This document shows positions 20,644-31,356 of a DNA stretch of 64,000 nt, in pieces (the first letter of the stretch is position 1; every line of letters begins with the position of its first letter). Source of the stretch: Musa acuminata AAA Group (taxonomy: Eukaryota > Streptophyta > Magnoliopsida > Zingiberales > Musaceae). Made by a program: the position numbers and the translations under genes. The notes under the pieces are model-generated. The model was not told the DNA's origin, made no database searches, and was given only the letters and a program-made list of their open reading frames with translations. The stretch is from assembly GCF_036884655.1 (NCBI RefSeq), contig NC_088345.1, forward strand, positions 20,393,501-20,457,500, written 5' to 3'.

Positions 20644-23116
20644 TGTTAGGATCGAGAGCACTAAGAGGGGGGGGGTGAATTAGTGCAGCGGAAATCTTAT
20701 AGTAATTTAAAAACGAAAGCTGCGTTCGTCCGATAAAAAACGATTTCGATATAAAAGCAGAATCACAGTGCAGTTTGCGTCTAAGCGTAGTTTTGCGTCT
20801 GAGCGCAGTTTGCGTCTAAACACAGTTTGCGTCTAAGCACAGTTTGCGTCTAAGCGCAGTTTGCGTCTAAACTCAGTTTTACGTCCAAACGCAGTTTTAC
20901 GTCTAAACGCAGTTTTACGTCTAAACGCAGTTTTACGTCTAAACGCAGTTTTGCGTCTAAACGCAGTTTTACGTCTAAACGCAGTTTTACGTCTAAACGT
21001 AGTTTTACGTCTAAACGCAGTTTTGCGTCTAAACGCAGTTTTACGTCTAAACGTAATTTTACGTCTAAATGTAGTTTTGCGTCTAAAAGCAGTTTTGAAC
21101 CTTGAAAAGCGTTTTACGTAGAAAGCAATTTGCAGTTATAAATGGAATCCGAATGTAAGCGTAAACTGCAGTGTGAAGATCGTACGAAAACACGATTTAC
21201 GTTTGAATGCAGATTCTGAATGATCAGAGCTTAGAAACTCGTTCGTAAAGGCGCAGAGGGCAGTAGCAATATAGGAGGTTTGCAGTAATGATAAAGTGCT
21301 CAAGGTAAAAGCAAACCAGAGATTTAGAGTGGTTCGGTCAGTCTTGACCTACTCCACTTTTGGCTTCCTCCTCCGACGAGGTCACCGATGTCAACTAGCT
21401 GCCTTCCTTCAATGGGCGAAGGCTAACTGCCCTTTTACAGTTTCTCTCCTTTTGACAGGCTCAGGAGACAACCTTTACAGATCCTTTCTCTCCTCTCTTT
21501 ACAACTCAAGACTTGAAGAACAGAAGGAGGAGAACTTTAGGACTTTACACAAATTTGAGCTCTTAGAATCACTGAAAAGATCAAGAATTCGGTGTGAATC
21601 TGTTGTCAATTCAGTGTTGAATGGGTGGGGTATTTATAGGCTCCAACCCAATTCAAATTTGGAGCTCAAAACGATCACATCCCGGAATTCCGGGATCAGG
21701 CGGTTGCACCTCTTGACTGGAGAGGTGGCACCGCCTGGCAGAGCTCGAAGACTGAGCTCAGGCGAGTGCACCTCTCTGCCAGAGCTCGAAGACTGAGCTC
21801 GGTGGTTGCATCGCCTGGCAGAGCTCGAAGTCTGAGCTTGGTGGTTGCATCACCTGGCAGAGCTCGAAACTGAGCTCAGGCTGATGCACCTCTCTGCCAG
21901 AGGTGGTTGCACCTCTCTGCCAGAGCTCGAAGACCGAGCTCAGGCGATGCATCTCCTGTCCAAAGAGGTTGCACCTCTTTGCCAGAGCTCGAAGACCGAG
22001 CTCGGTGGTTGCACCTCTTGGCAGAGCTCGAAACTTGAGCTCTGGCGGTGCTACCTCTTGATAGAGGAGGTTGCACCGCCCAGTCTCGCTTGGAGACTGA
22101 GCCCTGGGCGGTTGCACCTCTTGGTTGGGGCGGTTGCACCGCCCAGTCCCGCTGGAAGACATGGCCTGGGCGGTTGCACCGCCTGGCTGGGGCAGTTGCA
22201 CCGCCCAGTCCCGCAGCCCAGGCGGTTGCACCTCCTGGCCTAGGCGGTTGCACCGCCTGGTGCAATCAGGGTCCGAATGGTTCGCTCCATTCGGCCCAAT
22301 TTGAATCTTTTCAGGGGCCCAATTGCCCCAAGATTAAGCTAATGGGATCACCTCCCATTTTCAAGCTTAATCATCATGCTAACTACGATTAACTCTAAGA
22401 CAACTTCTGCAGCTATGCTCCGATGCGTCAATCGCTTCTTCCGGCGAGTTTCCAGCGAACTTCCGTCGATCATCCGATAAACCCTCGGTGATCCTTCTGC
22501 GGACATCCGGCATACTCCTGGACTTTGCGACGATCCACTTGGCGAGTTCCGACGAGCTTCGCTAGGCAAGCTTCTGGACTTCTCGGATCTGTTCTCGCTG
22601 AACCTCCGACGACCGTCCGAACTTCCGTCGAACTCTCGAACTCCCAACGTGATCATGATCTTGACTCCGGCGCAACACCTGCTGCTTGTCTTACTCTTAT
22701 CGTAGTTAATCCTACACAACAAATCAAAACTTCGATCGAGACAATTAATCCTAAGCAATTAACCAAGTTGTCCGACATGTCATTGGTCTCTCGACGCTTC
22801 GTCCGATTCTTCGGCGCATCGTCCTCTCCTGCAGCCTATTGCCCAATCGGCCAGTTGACTCCGCAACTCCGATATCCTTGGCACAATACCCGCTCTTCTT
22901 GGCCGAATGCCCGAGTTCACGGCCCGAAGCCTTCTGTCGATACGTCGACCGATCCACCGGCCCGACGTCCAATCTTCTGACATGTTCCTTCGGCACAACA
23001 TGATTTTCCTGCTTTAATTGTCTCATCCTGATCGAAGCATCCTGCGTCACTCAAAACGCAGATTAAATCATAAACATATATCAAGTAGTTTCATCATCAA
23101 AATACGAGATTCAACA
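20644..23116 (-). repeat. Element C 5' LTR (right copy)
   Basis: Same length and order of parts as the left copy: poly-G tract (20668-20676), 18-bp minisatellite (about 20768-21103), minus-strand TATA box (21631-21638), repeat-box array (about 21700-22265), end GAGATTCAACA. The minisatellite has not changed length between the two LTRs, though single units differ by substitutions. Confidence 0.93.
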
Positions 23117-23989
23117 CCAAGAAGTGGCACCATCGTGGCATAGTCTTTAAGATTGTGTTAGGCGGTGGTACCGCTAGTCTAGGCAATGGTACCGCCCCTG
23201 GCAAGGTGCCAAGCGGTGGTACCGCCAGTCTGGGCGGTGGTACCGCCTAGTGGCCTAGTGCCAAGTGGTGGTACTACCAGACTAGGCAGTGGTACCACCC
23301 AGCGTAATGTCTGTGTCAGACTGACACTTGCGGTGGTATCGCCCAACATAGGCGGTGGTACCACCCGAACCCAGGAAACCCGGAATGAGATATTTTTAGA
23401 CTCCAAGTTTGAATCAACTTGAGTCCTATAAATACCCCTCTTATCCCCGATTAACACACACAAGCACAGAGAGTAAAAAGGAAAGAAACTCTATTGTAAT
23501 CTTGTGTGAAACTCCTCTCAAAGTTCTAAGTGTTAAAATAGTTTGAGAGAGGAGTAAGTGGGGATGTAAGAGTTATCTCCTAAACCCAGTAAAAAGAGAA
23601 AGAGCTGTAAGAAGGAGGTTGATCTTCACCTATAAAGGAAGATCGATAGTGGATGCCGGTGGCCTCAACGGAAGAGGAATCAGTAGAGTGGATGTAGGTC
23701 ACGACGACTAAACCACTATAAAATCAACATGTTCTTCTCTGGTTTGCATTTCTATATTTGAGTAATTTACTTTATTGCAAACCTCTTAACTTGCTTTACA
23801 TCCACTATGTATCTTTCGTACGCTTTCAAGCTATCTTTATGAAAATCCTTTCAAGTTAACCTCTCTCCGAAACAATTTTCATCGAAATTAATTTTTATCG
23901 TAAGAAGGTTTTTTGAACCGATGTAATTTTACCGCTACACTAACTCACCACCCCCCCTCCACCCCCTAGTGCTGACTTTTTTCCTAACA
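23117..23989 (+). repeat. Element B 3' LTR, right part
   Basis: Resumes B's LTR after the duplicated CCAAG. It has GGTACC-core boxes (GCGGTGGTACCGCC and variants, 23160-23370), TATA box TATAAATA (23427-23434), a C-rich tract with interruptions (23948-23966) and end TCCTAACA at 23989. Confidence 0.9.
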
Positions 23990-24190
23990 ATGTTTCCTTT
24001 AACACAAGGCATCTTCAATCAAAATCAAAAAATAATTCAAAAATCATCAATACACACATTCATAAGATTAATCTTATTAGGTTTACAGGTATTAGATTTG
24101 AATCTAACATTTTGTTCTTTTATCATAAAACATGTAATTTTCATAATCAATTATTTTATATATAATTTTTTTAAACTAATTAAAAACAAC

Positions 24191-25206
24191 TCATGAAATG
24201 CATCGAGTTATTTCAAAATAATGTAAAGGAGTTTTGTTTGAGTTGTTTACCTCATTGTCGAGAGTCACCAAAGCGAAGTTCACCACTTCATCTTCGTTGG
24301 TTTGCTCCTTGTCTTCAGATGCACTCGATTCATCCTTTGGCAATTTCTTCTTCAGTTTTATGTACTTATCTTTGGAGTGACCTGGCTTCTTGTATTCATA
24401 GTAAGTAGTTTTCTTCATTTTAAGTTTGTTTTTATTTTTTTGATTCTTGTTTCATTAACTTTTTAAATTTTATTATTAAGAGTTCAAAATCATCCTCACT
24501 TGAGCTTTTGCTCAAGTGGTCTTCATTAGATCTAAGTGTCAAATCCTTCCTGTTCTTTGGAAGATAGTTCTCATGTTCATCATATTCAATACAAGTCATT
24601 CCATAGGTCATCAAAGACTCGATAAGTTCTTCAAGTGAAAAGTGGTTCAAGTTCTTTGATTTCTGTATTATTGTTACTTTCAAATCTCAATTTTCAAAAA
24701 GAGATCATAAAACTTTATTAATAAGTTCAAGATTCGAAAAACTTTTACCAAGTATTTTTAAACCATTGACTACATTTGTAAAATGAGTGTATATATCTCT
24801 AATGGTTTCACTTAGTTTCATACAAAATAATTTAAAATCATACATTAAAAGATTTATCTTAGAATCTTTTATTCTACGAGTGCCTAAGTGTGTGGTTTCA
24901 AGAGTGTGCTAAATATCGAAAGCGGTTTCATAAATAGACACTCGATTGAACTCATTTTTATCTAAAGCACAAAACAAGGCATCCATAGCCTTGCCATTTA
25001 AAGAGAAAGTCTTCTTCTCCAACTCATTCCAATCGTTCATTGGAAGAGAAGACCTTTCAAATCCATTTTCAACAATATTCCATAAATCTAGGTTCAAGGA
25101 AAGCAAAAAACACTCTCATCTGAGTTTTCCAATAAGTGTAGTCTGTCCCACTGAACACGGGAGGATGAACAATAGAAAAGCTCTCTTAAAAGCCAAAAAG
25201 AGTTAT
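24191..25206 (-). pseudogene. gag: Broken Gag of element E
   Basis: Frames 25106-24909, 24683-24432 and 24418-24191 together cover the same Gag as C and B (LDLWNIVENGF, ALFCALDKNEFNRVS, LPKNRKDLTLR), ending PLHYFEIT. The expected start codon reads ATA at 25206-25204. Several stops or frameshifts lie between the pieces. The CCHC knuckle is present but degenerate: YYEYKKPGHSKDKY, with tyrosine at the cysteine positions. So the gag-only lineage once had a knuckle that has since decayed. Confidence 0.85.
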
Positions 25207-25255
25207 TTCTCTTGGGTGTTAAGCCAAATGAGAAAAACATGGCTTTGATACCAAC

Positions 25256-26532
25256 TGTTAGGATCGAGTCGGCACTAAGAGAGGGGGGGGGGGGGTTGAA
25301 TTAGTGCAGCAGATAAAAATCACGTCGAGTCAAAAATCTTTGTACGATGAAAAACGGTTTCAGAAAGATATTAATTTAAAAGCATATTCGTAAGGTAGTG
25401 AAAGTAATTATTTAGTTTACAATTAAAATAAAGAGCAAAATAGAAATGCAAACCAGATTTTTATAGTGGTTCGGTCATCGTGACCTACATCCACTCTCGT
25501 TCCTCTTCAATCGAGGCTACCAGCTTCTACTACCGATCTTCTTTCAATGAGCGAAGATTAACTACCCTTTTATACCCCTCTTCTCCTTTTCACAGGTTTA
25601 GGAGACAACATTTTATAAGCACTTACTCCTCCCTAAATAGAATTCTAAACTTTAGAACTTAGAGGAGGGGATCTCTCAATTACTACAATGTTTTCTCACA
25701 TTTAAGTTCTCTATACTTATGTATGTTAACCAAATATGAGAGGGGTATTTATAGGATCCAAATATATTCAAGCTTGGAGCCAAAACTTATCTCATTTCGG
25801 GTCTCCCAGGTACTGGCGGTACCACCGCCTATGCTGGGCGATACCACCGCAAGCACTAACATTGGGCGGTACCACCGCCCAGTCTGGCGATACCACCGCT
25901 TGGGAGACTATGTCTGAGTAGTACAACTACCCAATCTAGCAATAACACCTCCTAGTCTAGCGGTACCACCACCAAACACAATCATGTGTTTGGGTGGTAC
26001 CATCACTAGATCCTATTATAGGACACTGAATGAGCCAAACAATAAGCCCAATTTAGCCCTGATTCAGGCCCAATTGGCCCCTAATTGAGTTGGCATTATT
26101 TCACCCCAATACCAACTCAATTAGACCTAAACTAACTCGATCTAGACAAATTATTACAAGCATGAATCCTATGTTGTCCAATATGTCATTAATTCATTCG
26201 GTGCTTTGTTTGATCTTTCAGCGCATCATTCTCTCCTTCGGTATATTGCCCAATCAGCATGTTGTCTTCTCACAACATCTGTTCTTCTTGGTGCAATGTC
26301 CGATCTTCTTGGCCTGATGCCCGAACTCATGGCACGAAGCCTTCTGCCGATACCTTGACCGATCCTCCGGCCCGACGTCCAATCTTCTAACATGTTACTT
26401 CTGCCCAACGTCTGATTCCGCCTGCTTTAATTAATTTGCATCTCCTTGATCGAGGATAGTCCTGCATCACTCAAAATGTAGATTAGATCACAAACTCATC
26501 AACTGATTTCATCATCAAATTCTGAGATTCAA
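25256..26532 (-). repeat. Element E 5' LTR
   Basis: It starts TGTTAGGATCGAGTCGG (plus strand) with a G tract (25283-25295), minus-strand TATA box (25746-25753), boxes with GGTACC core (GGCGGTACCACCGCC, 25810-25905) and degraded boxes to about 26000. It ends near GAGATTCAA 26532. It has no 18-bp minisatellite. Confidence 0.85.
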
Positions 26533-27248
26533 TTGGTACTACTAGTGTTAATCAATGGCACCACCCAAACACAGTCTATTGAAGTAGTGGTACAGCCCAA
26601 ATTGGGTGGTGGTACCACCTAGTGTTAGTATTGTAGAAGGTAGTACCTACCGACATAAGCAGTGGTACTACCAGTACCCTAAAATCCCGAGGACTTAAAT
26701 TTTGGCCCTAATTTTTGAAGTCATTTAGGGTCTATAAATACCCCAATTATTCATGCCTAGGTAAGTAAGAAATAGAGTAGAAATAAAAAGGTATACTTGA
26801 GAAAAAAAAAAAGTTATAATCTCTGTTAAGATAGTGAGTCTCTTCCTCCTAAAGTCAGAAGTTCTCTAAGGGGGGAGTGAGGTCCAATTGTTAAAGAGAG
26901 GAGTGTAAAGGTTTTCTCATAAACTTGTGAAAAGGAGAAAAAGTTATAAGAGAATAATTGATCTTCACTTATTAAAAGAAGATTAGTAGTGAAAGCCGGT
27001 GGCCTCGACGGAAGAGGAATCGGGAGTAGATGTAGGTCATGACGACTGAACCACTATAAACTCAGTTTGCATTTACTTTCTGCTCTTCATTCATATTGTA
27101 AACTGATTTACTTGCTTACTACTCTTACTCGCACGTTACAAGTTAAATATCTTTTCGATATGGGTTTGATCGAACAATATTTTCGAATCGATATAATTTT
27201 TATAAAAGCACTAATTCACCCTCTCTTAGTGCCGAAACGATTATAACA
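26533..27248 (+). repeat. LTR fragment G (gag-only Sirevirus type)
   Basis: Plus-orientation LTR part with degenerate boxes (GTGGTACCACC, 26545-26680), TATA box TATAAATA (26733-26740), the usual transcribed leader and CACTAATTCACCC...TTAGTGC near the end, finishing TATAACA at 27248. Its first half is missing, lost to the insertion of E or outside the window. No primer site follows, so it is a 3' LTR or solo LTR. It is the most diverged LTR of the left nest, consistent with being oldest. Confidence 0.72.
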
Positions 27249-27482
27249 AGACTAACTAATGTATACTCATTTGAAGAGCCCTTGAATAAACTTGGAGAAT
27301 AACACTCTCTCCAAGATTAGAATAAACTTGAAGAAGAGTCCTTGAATTGAGTATTTTTTTTATGCTCATTTGAGGAAGTAATACAAATATTTTCTTGTTG
27401 AAAAAAATGGACAAATCTTGAATCTTTTTTTTCATGTCTTTATTAGAGTAATGAAAAAACAATTGTATGAAGTAAAAAACTA
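27249..27482. other. Unassigned spacer
   Basis: AT-rich, between LTR G and element H. It contains a small inverted repeat (CTTGGAGA / TCTCCAAG, about 27288-27314) and repeated TTGAATAAACTTG-like words. No gene seen. Confidence 0.5.
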
Positions 27483-27851
27483 TGTTTTTGATAAGACCCT
27501 AAGGTCTTATCGTAAAAGAAAGAAGAGAAAAGGGAACGATCACTTCGAGGGGATCGACCTCCTTGATCGCTTTAAGAGGATCGACCTCCTAGGGTTTTTT
27601 TCATATACTAGAATAATATTTCATTGATTGATTATTTGATTGATTAATTGATTGATTGATTGATTAATAGATAGATTGATTGTCGAAAAGAAAAGGTTAC
27701 ATCACTATTTATAGAGTTCCACCTAGGGTCCACCAGGACTTGGACTTTTAATAATAAATAAATATTAAATAAACATCTACCCGACTCTAAATGAACTAAA
27801 TAGACTCAATAAACATTATTCAAAAGCTCATAAAATAAAAGGGCCCTAACA
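27483..27851 (-). repeat. Element H 3' LTR (left copy)
   Basis: The right end GGGCCCTAACA at 27851 is followed by ATTCCTCCCTATTC, a polypurine tract on the minus strand. The left end is placed at TGTTTTTGATAAGACC by analogy with the LTR of I and is uncertain. Inside are a GATT tetranucleotide repeat (about 27623-27681) and a minus-strand TATA box (27706-27713). Confidence 0.6.
27623..27681. repeat. GATT microsatellite
   Basis: Imperfect run of TGAT/TGATTGATT units inside the LTR of H, a likely replication-slippage tract. Confidence 0.85.
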
Positions 27852-28155
27852 ATTCCTCCCTATTCAAATCAGTCATGTCCTCAAGGTTGAGCAGCATCAA
27901 ACTCGGGGAGCTTCTCTTTTAGCACTTCAGTCATAGGCTATCTACAACGCATCACAACCCATTGATCAAGTAAGCATGGTCTCCAATTTTTATAGTGTAA
28001 GCAATAGGTTTGTCTTTCAGTGTAGTAATTATTGTAAGAAACTCCTAGCCCTGTATAATCAATTTTATCTTTGAGCATTTGCTATCATAAGTTAAAATCT
28101 ATCCATCAGTGATCTTTACTTTGAATTTGTCACAGCCTTCAATGTGGTAAGCTAA

Positions 28156-29323
28156 TCAAGCTATAGCTTTCTTGTCCATAAAATTATTAGTGCTACCTAT
28201 ATCAATCAAAATAGTGATAGGTTGATGCTTCAAAGTTCCTCCAATTTTCATAGTTTGTGGATTAGCGTAGCCAGCCAATGCATGCACTATATGTGTGATG
28301 GCTTCAATATCTTCATTAGTTTCCACAGCTTCATGATCAAAGTCCAACTCTTCTGCTTCTGGTTCCTCTCTAATTGGGTTAATCATCAGAAGTTGCCCTT
28401 GTTTACATCGGTGCTACGTACTCCACTTTTCATCATAGTACAAACCTCTTGCTGATCTTTCCTTGAGTTCTTCTTGGGTTAGTCTTCGAGTGTCAGGGTT
28501 TTGGTTAGGAATAGATTGGGCGGGTGGCTTGCTAATCATCTGGTTGTTGTCACTGTTGTTTCTATGATTTTCCCTGCTAATTTTTTCTTATATAGATGTA
28601 TGAAAGATATCACAGCTATCATAGTACAGGGTTGACGAGCCTTAACTTCATACTGGATCTCTAGAATAAGCGCTTCAATAAATGTACCTAGAAGTTGTCA
28701 TTCCGACCAATCTCTAGCTTGATTTAGCAATCTTTCAAACCTACTCTGATATTCCAACACTATAAAATTCTGCTGAATTTTAGCGAGCTGTCCATCAACA
28801 TTCTTATATTCAGATGGGCCAAAGCGAACAAGAAGCCCTCTTTTGAACTAATCCCATGAAAGAACTCCATGGTAAGTTTTATACCAATCGTACCACTGGA
28901 TTGCATCTCCATCGAGTTAGATTAAGGTTACTTCTACCTTAGATTCTTTTGGGGTTCTGTGAAAACGAAAAAAAATTTCGCCATAGAGATCCAACTAGTC
29001 GGATCTCCATCTTCCCATCTTAGAAATTCCACCTTCATGTATGAGTAGTTTGTGTCACAATCTTGGGACCCTTTTCCTATATTTTCATATATATACAATG
29101 TAGAACTTGAGCCCCCATCTTGTTGAAATTTGCTAAGGCTCTCCAATAGGTTCTTTTTGAAATCATTAAGTGTTTCTTGCAACCGGTTCTCAATTCTGAT
29201 TTCTAATGCTTCCATTTGTGCTTTTACTGAGTTATCGATGGCCATTGTGTAAGACTGTAAATCTATAATCTCAACTCTTATTTCTGGTGTCGAGACTAGG
29301 GCATCAATCACTGCCCTATTCAA
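28156..29323 (-). pseudogene. Gag-protease remnant of gypsy element H
   Basis: The minus frame 29323-28934 shows the N-terminal Gag part with a helical segment (EIRIENRLQETLNDFKKNLL) and later VEFLRWEDGDPTSWI, as in chromovirus Gags. The middle is frame-broken. The frame 28386-28156 matches the region before the retroviral-type protease in I and J: INPIREEPEAEE, THIVHALAGYANPQTMKIGG and ITILIDIGSTNNFMD. There the catalytic DTG has become DIG. No RT follows. Confidence 0.8.
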
Positions 29324-30173
29324 TGCTGTTGTTGTGACTCAATCGGTGGCAGCACTATGGGAATGAAGGGTTGCTGTGAGGATGTGGAGATGTAGCTGTG
29401 GTCGCTGCGTAGGAGGCAGTGATGCTTGTTGCGGTCGCTATGTGGAGGGATCGTTGCTATTAAGGGCTAGGAGGCAACGATGTTGCTATGAGGATGCGGG
29501 GATGTAGTTGCAGTCACTACGTGGGAGGCAGTGATGCTTATTGCAGTTGCTGCGTGGAGAGATCGCTGCTGGTGAGGGCTGGGAGGCAACGATGATGGTG
29601 CGGCTGGGGGCAGCACCGCCAAGGGCTCGCCACTACAATGGCTGCGATGACGCGGATGGAAGGCAGCGTTGCTCTGTCTCTATCGCACTGTGCAAGGAGG
29701 CATTGGTGACACCGAGGGATTACATGCGGTTGAGGAAACGACGATGGTTGTGGCGGTCATGGTTGCCTTATTTTGATCGATGCGAGGAGCAATGATCCAG
29801 TGACTGCAACTGCGACCCAAGGAGAGGTAGCGATGGTGGCATAGAGGGATCACTACTACTGAGAACTGGGAGGCAGCAATGGTGGTGTGGCTGGGGGCAG
29901 TGCTGCCAAGGGCTCGCCACTACGATGGCTACGATGGTGCGGATGGTTAAGCGGTCGAAGATACAAAGGATGGTGGACTTAGTGGGCTGCGGCTGCGATT
30001 GGTGGATGCGGCTACGAGTGGTGGCTGGGAAGCAATGGCAATGGTGGTCGCTAGTCGGAGAGCAGCGATGATGGTGATGGCTAGCCGAAAGCAGAGGAAG
30101 CGGTGGTGGGATAGTTGGGAACAATGCTCTATTTCTATCGCTGTTAGAAGGGAAGGTTGTTGTCGGGGTTGAG
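29324..30173 (-). other. G-rich leader of element H, right of gag
   Basis: GC-rich, Gly/Arg/Pro-type low-complexity sequence with imperfect repeats of 100-350 bp sharing GGCAGTG(A/C)TGC and TCTATTTCTATCGC words. It continues at 48507 beyond element I. ORFs on both strands here (for example 29768-30124) are low-complexity and unsupported. Confidence 0.6.
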
Positions 30174-30567
30174 TGTTAGGACTCTAGCTAGGAGAGTCCT
30201 AATTGAGAGGGACATTTATGTAAAACCTACCTAAGCCAACCCCTATTAAAGAGATGAAGAGGCCGGCTAGGATTAGGATATTTTTTCTTAGAGAAGAATT
30301 AGGAGTTGTAAGGGAATAGGAGTCTTGAGTATGAGTCCTATTAGGAGTTGGTTAGAAATAAGAGTCTTAAGTAGGAGTCGTATTAGGAGTTAGGGTTTAG
30401 AAGCCCTATAAATAGCCATGTATTCCTACTCTTTTCTTAAATAATAGATAAATCTTTTATACAGCCTTTGAGCAACAACTTGGAGGGAGGAACCCCTATA
30501 GAGTTCCAAGGAGGCCGATCCCCTAAAGATATCAACCCCAAGTTTAGAATCTGCGAGGGTTCTAACA
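30174..30567 (+). repeat. Element I 5' LTR
   Basis: Starts TGTTAGGACTCTAGC and ends GGTTCTAACA. TATA box at 30407-30414. One copy of the GGAGTCCTATTAGGAGTT block that is duplicated in J's LTR. Confidence 0.95.
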
Positions 30568-30569
30568 CC

Positions 30570-30581
30570 TGGTATCAGAGC
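30570..30581 (+). other. Primer-binding site of element I
   Basis: TGGTATCAGAGC two bases after the LTR, complementary to initiator tRNA-Met. Confidence 0.93.
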
Positions 30582-31356
30582 AGCATTCTTGACATCTCGC
30601 TGCCCTTCCATAGCCATCCATCAGCCCTCCACAGCCGCCCAAAGCAATTCCCACAATTGCTTAAAAGATCATCACCAAATTCCGCCATCATCTCCACCAC
30701 CGCGGATCATCCTTTGATCTCCCCGTGAATTGCAACAGGTTCTGGTTTCCTACCTTACTGCTGCTGTAATTTAGTTATCCCTATCTAAAAATCCAAAAAA
30801 AAAAAAATTATTCCTATATTGCTGCATAAACTTTTCGTCATAAAACTTTCATCTCTACAACGAAAGATACATTGCAGAATTTCAGTCGCATAGCACTGTT
30901 TGTTTGATCTTGATACTATATTTTCTCTGTCCAATCCTCTACAAAATTTTCTTGAATAAATTAGACATCTTTGCTATCATATAAACTAAGATATTACTGT
31001 CAATTCCCTCCTCAAATCTCTCAAATTTTTGGTGGAGATTTCGTCGAGAAACCATTGTTTTTTCGACGACAATTCTGCTCTTACAAGACAACACAATTCT
31101 GCAGCAAACTTTCACTGATTTCTATCAAACCTTTGCTGCCATCCAACACAGATCGAAAACTTTCATCCACAGCCCTAAAACTACACCAAACCACACCCTC
31201 AAACTGCACTAAAAAAAGCCACAAAACAAACATAAACCGCGGCCTATATCTACCAATCCACCAACCCTTTCAACCATCACTTCTCTCAACCTATACATGT
31301 CTTTAACCCGTTAACAAAAGAGAGATCTTAACATCACAGATTTGGAGTCATATACT
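30582..31356 (+). other. Leader of element I
   Basis: Noncoding sequence between primer site and gag, pyrimidine-rich with an A tract (30789-30806). The frames at 30468 and 30971 have no recognisable product. The homologous leader in J lies at 36550-37867. Confidence 0.6.

Larger units (their letters stand above)
14456..23116 (-). mobile_element. Element C: complete gag-only Sirevirus (8661 bp)
   Basis: Minus-strand element with two LTRs of exactly equal length (2473 bp: 14456-16928 and 20644-23116). Exact 5-bp duplications CCAAG flank it (14451-14455 and 23117-23121). The internal region is 3715 bp: primer site, one intact gag, then 2.7 kb of AT-rich noncoding sequence and polypurine tracts. 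No protease, integrase, RT or RNase H. The LTRs differ at about one percent of sites by eye, so insertion is fairly recent. A terminal-repeat-with-GAG element that must use another element's enzymes. Confidence 0.95.
9884..23989 (+). mobile_element. Element B: gag-only Sirevirus, split by element C
   Basis: Plus-strand element with its 5' LTR remainder at 9884-10876, broken gag at 10897-11823, AT-rich noncoding internal region to 13690, and 3' LTR at 13691-14455 plus 23117-23989. Element C with its duplication interrupts the 3' LTR. There is no protease, integrase or RT. The left end of the 5' LTR is outside the window because A is inserted in it. B itself sits in the internal region of element E. 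Its LTR boxes have the core GGTACC (GCGGTGGTACCACC). The ATGTT after 23989 would be the right copy of its target-site duplication, unverified. Confidence 0.85.
23990..26532 (-). mobile_element. Element E: gag-only Sirevirus, right part
   Basis: Minus-strand element cut by B at 23989/23990; the rest lies left of the window. Visible parts are noncoding 23990-24190, broken gag 24191-25206, a primer site with one change (25242-25253, reversed TGGTATCAAAGC) and the 5' LTR 25256-26532. It inserted into LTR G, whose sequence starts right after GAGATTCAA. The expected final CA of the LTR is not visible, so the border is uncertain by a few bases. Confidence 0.82.
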
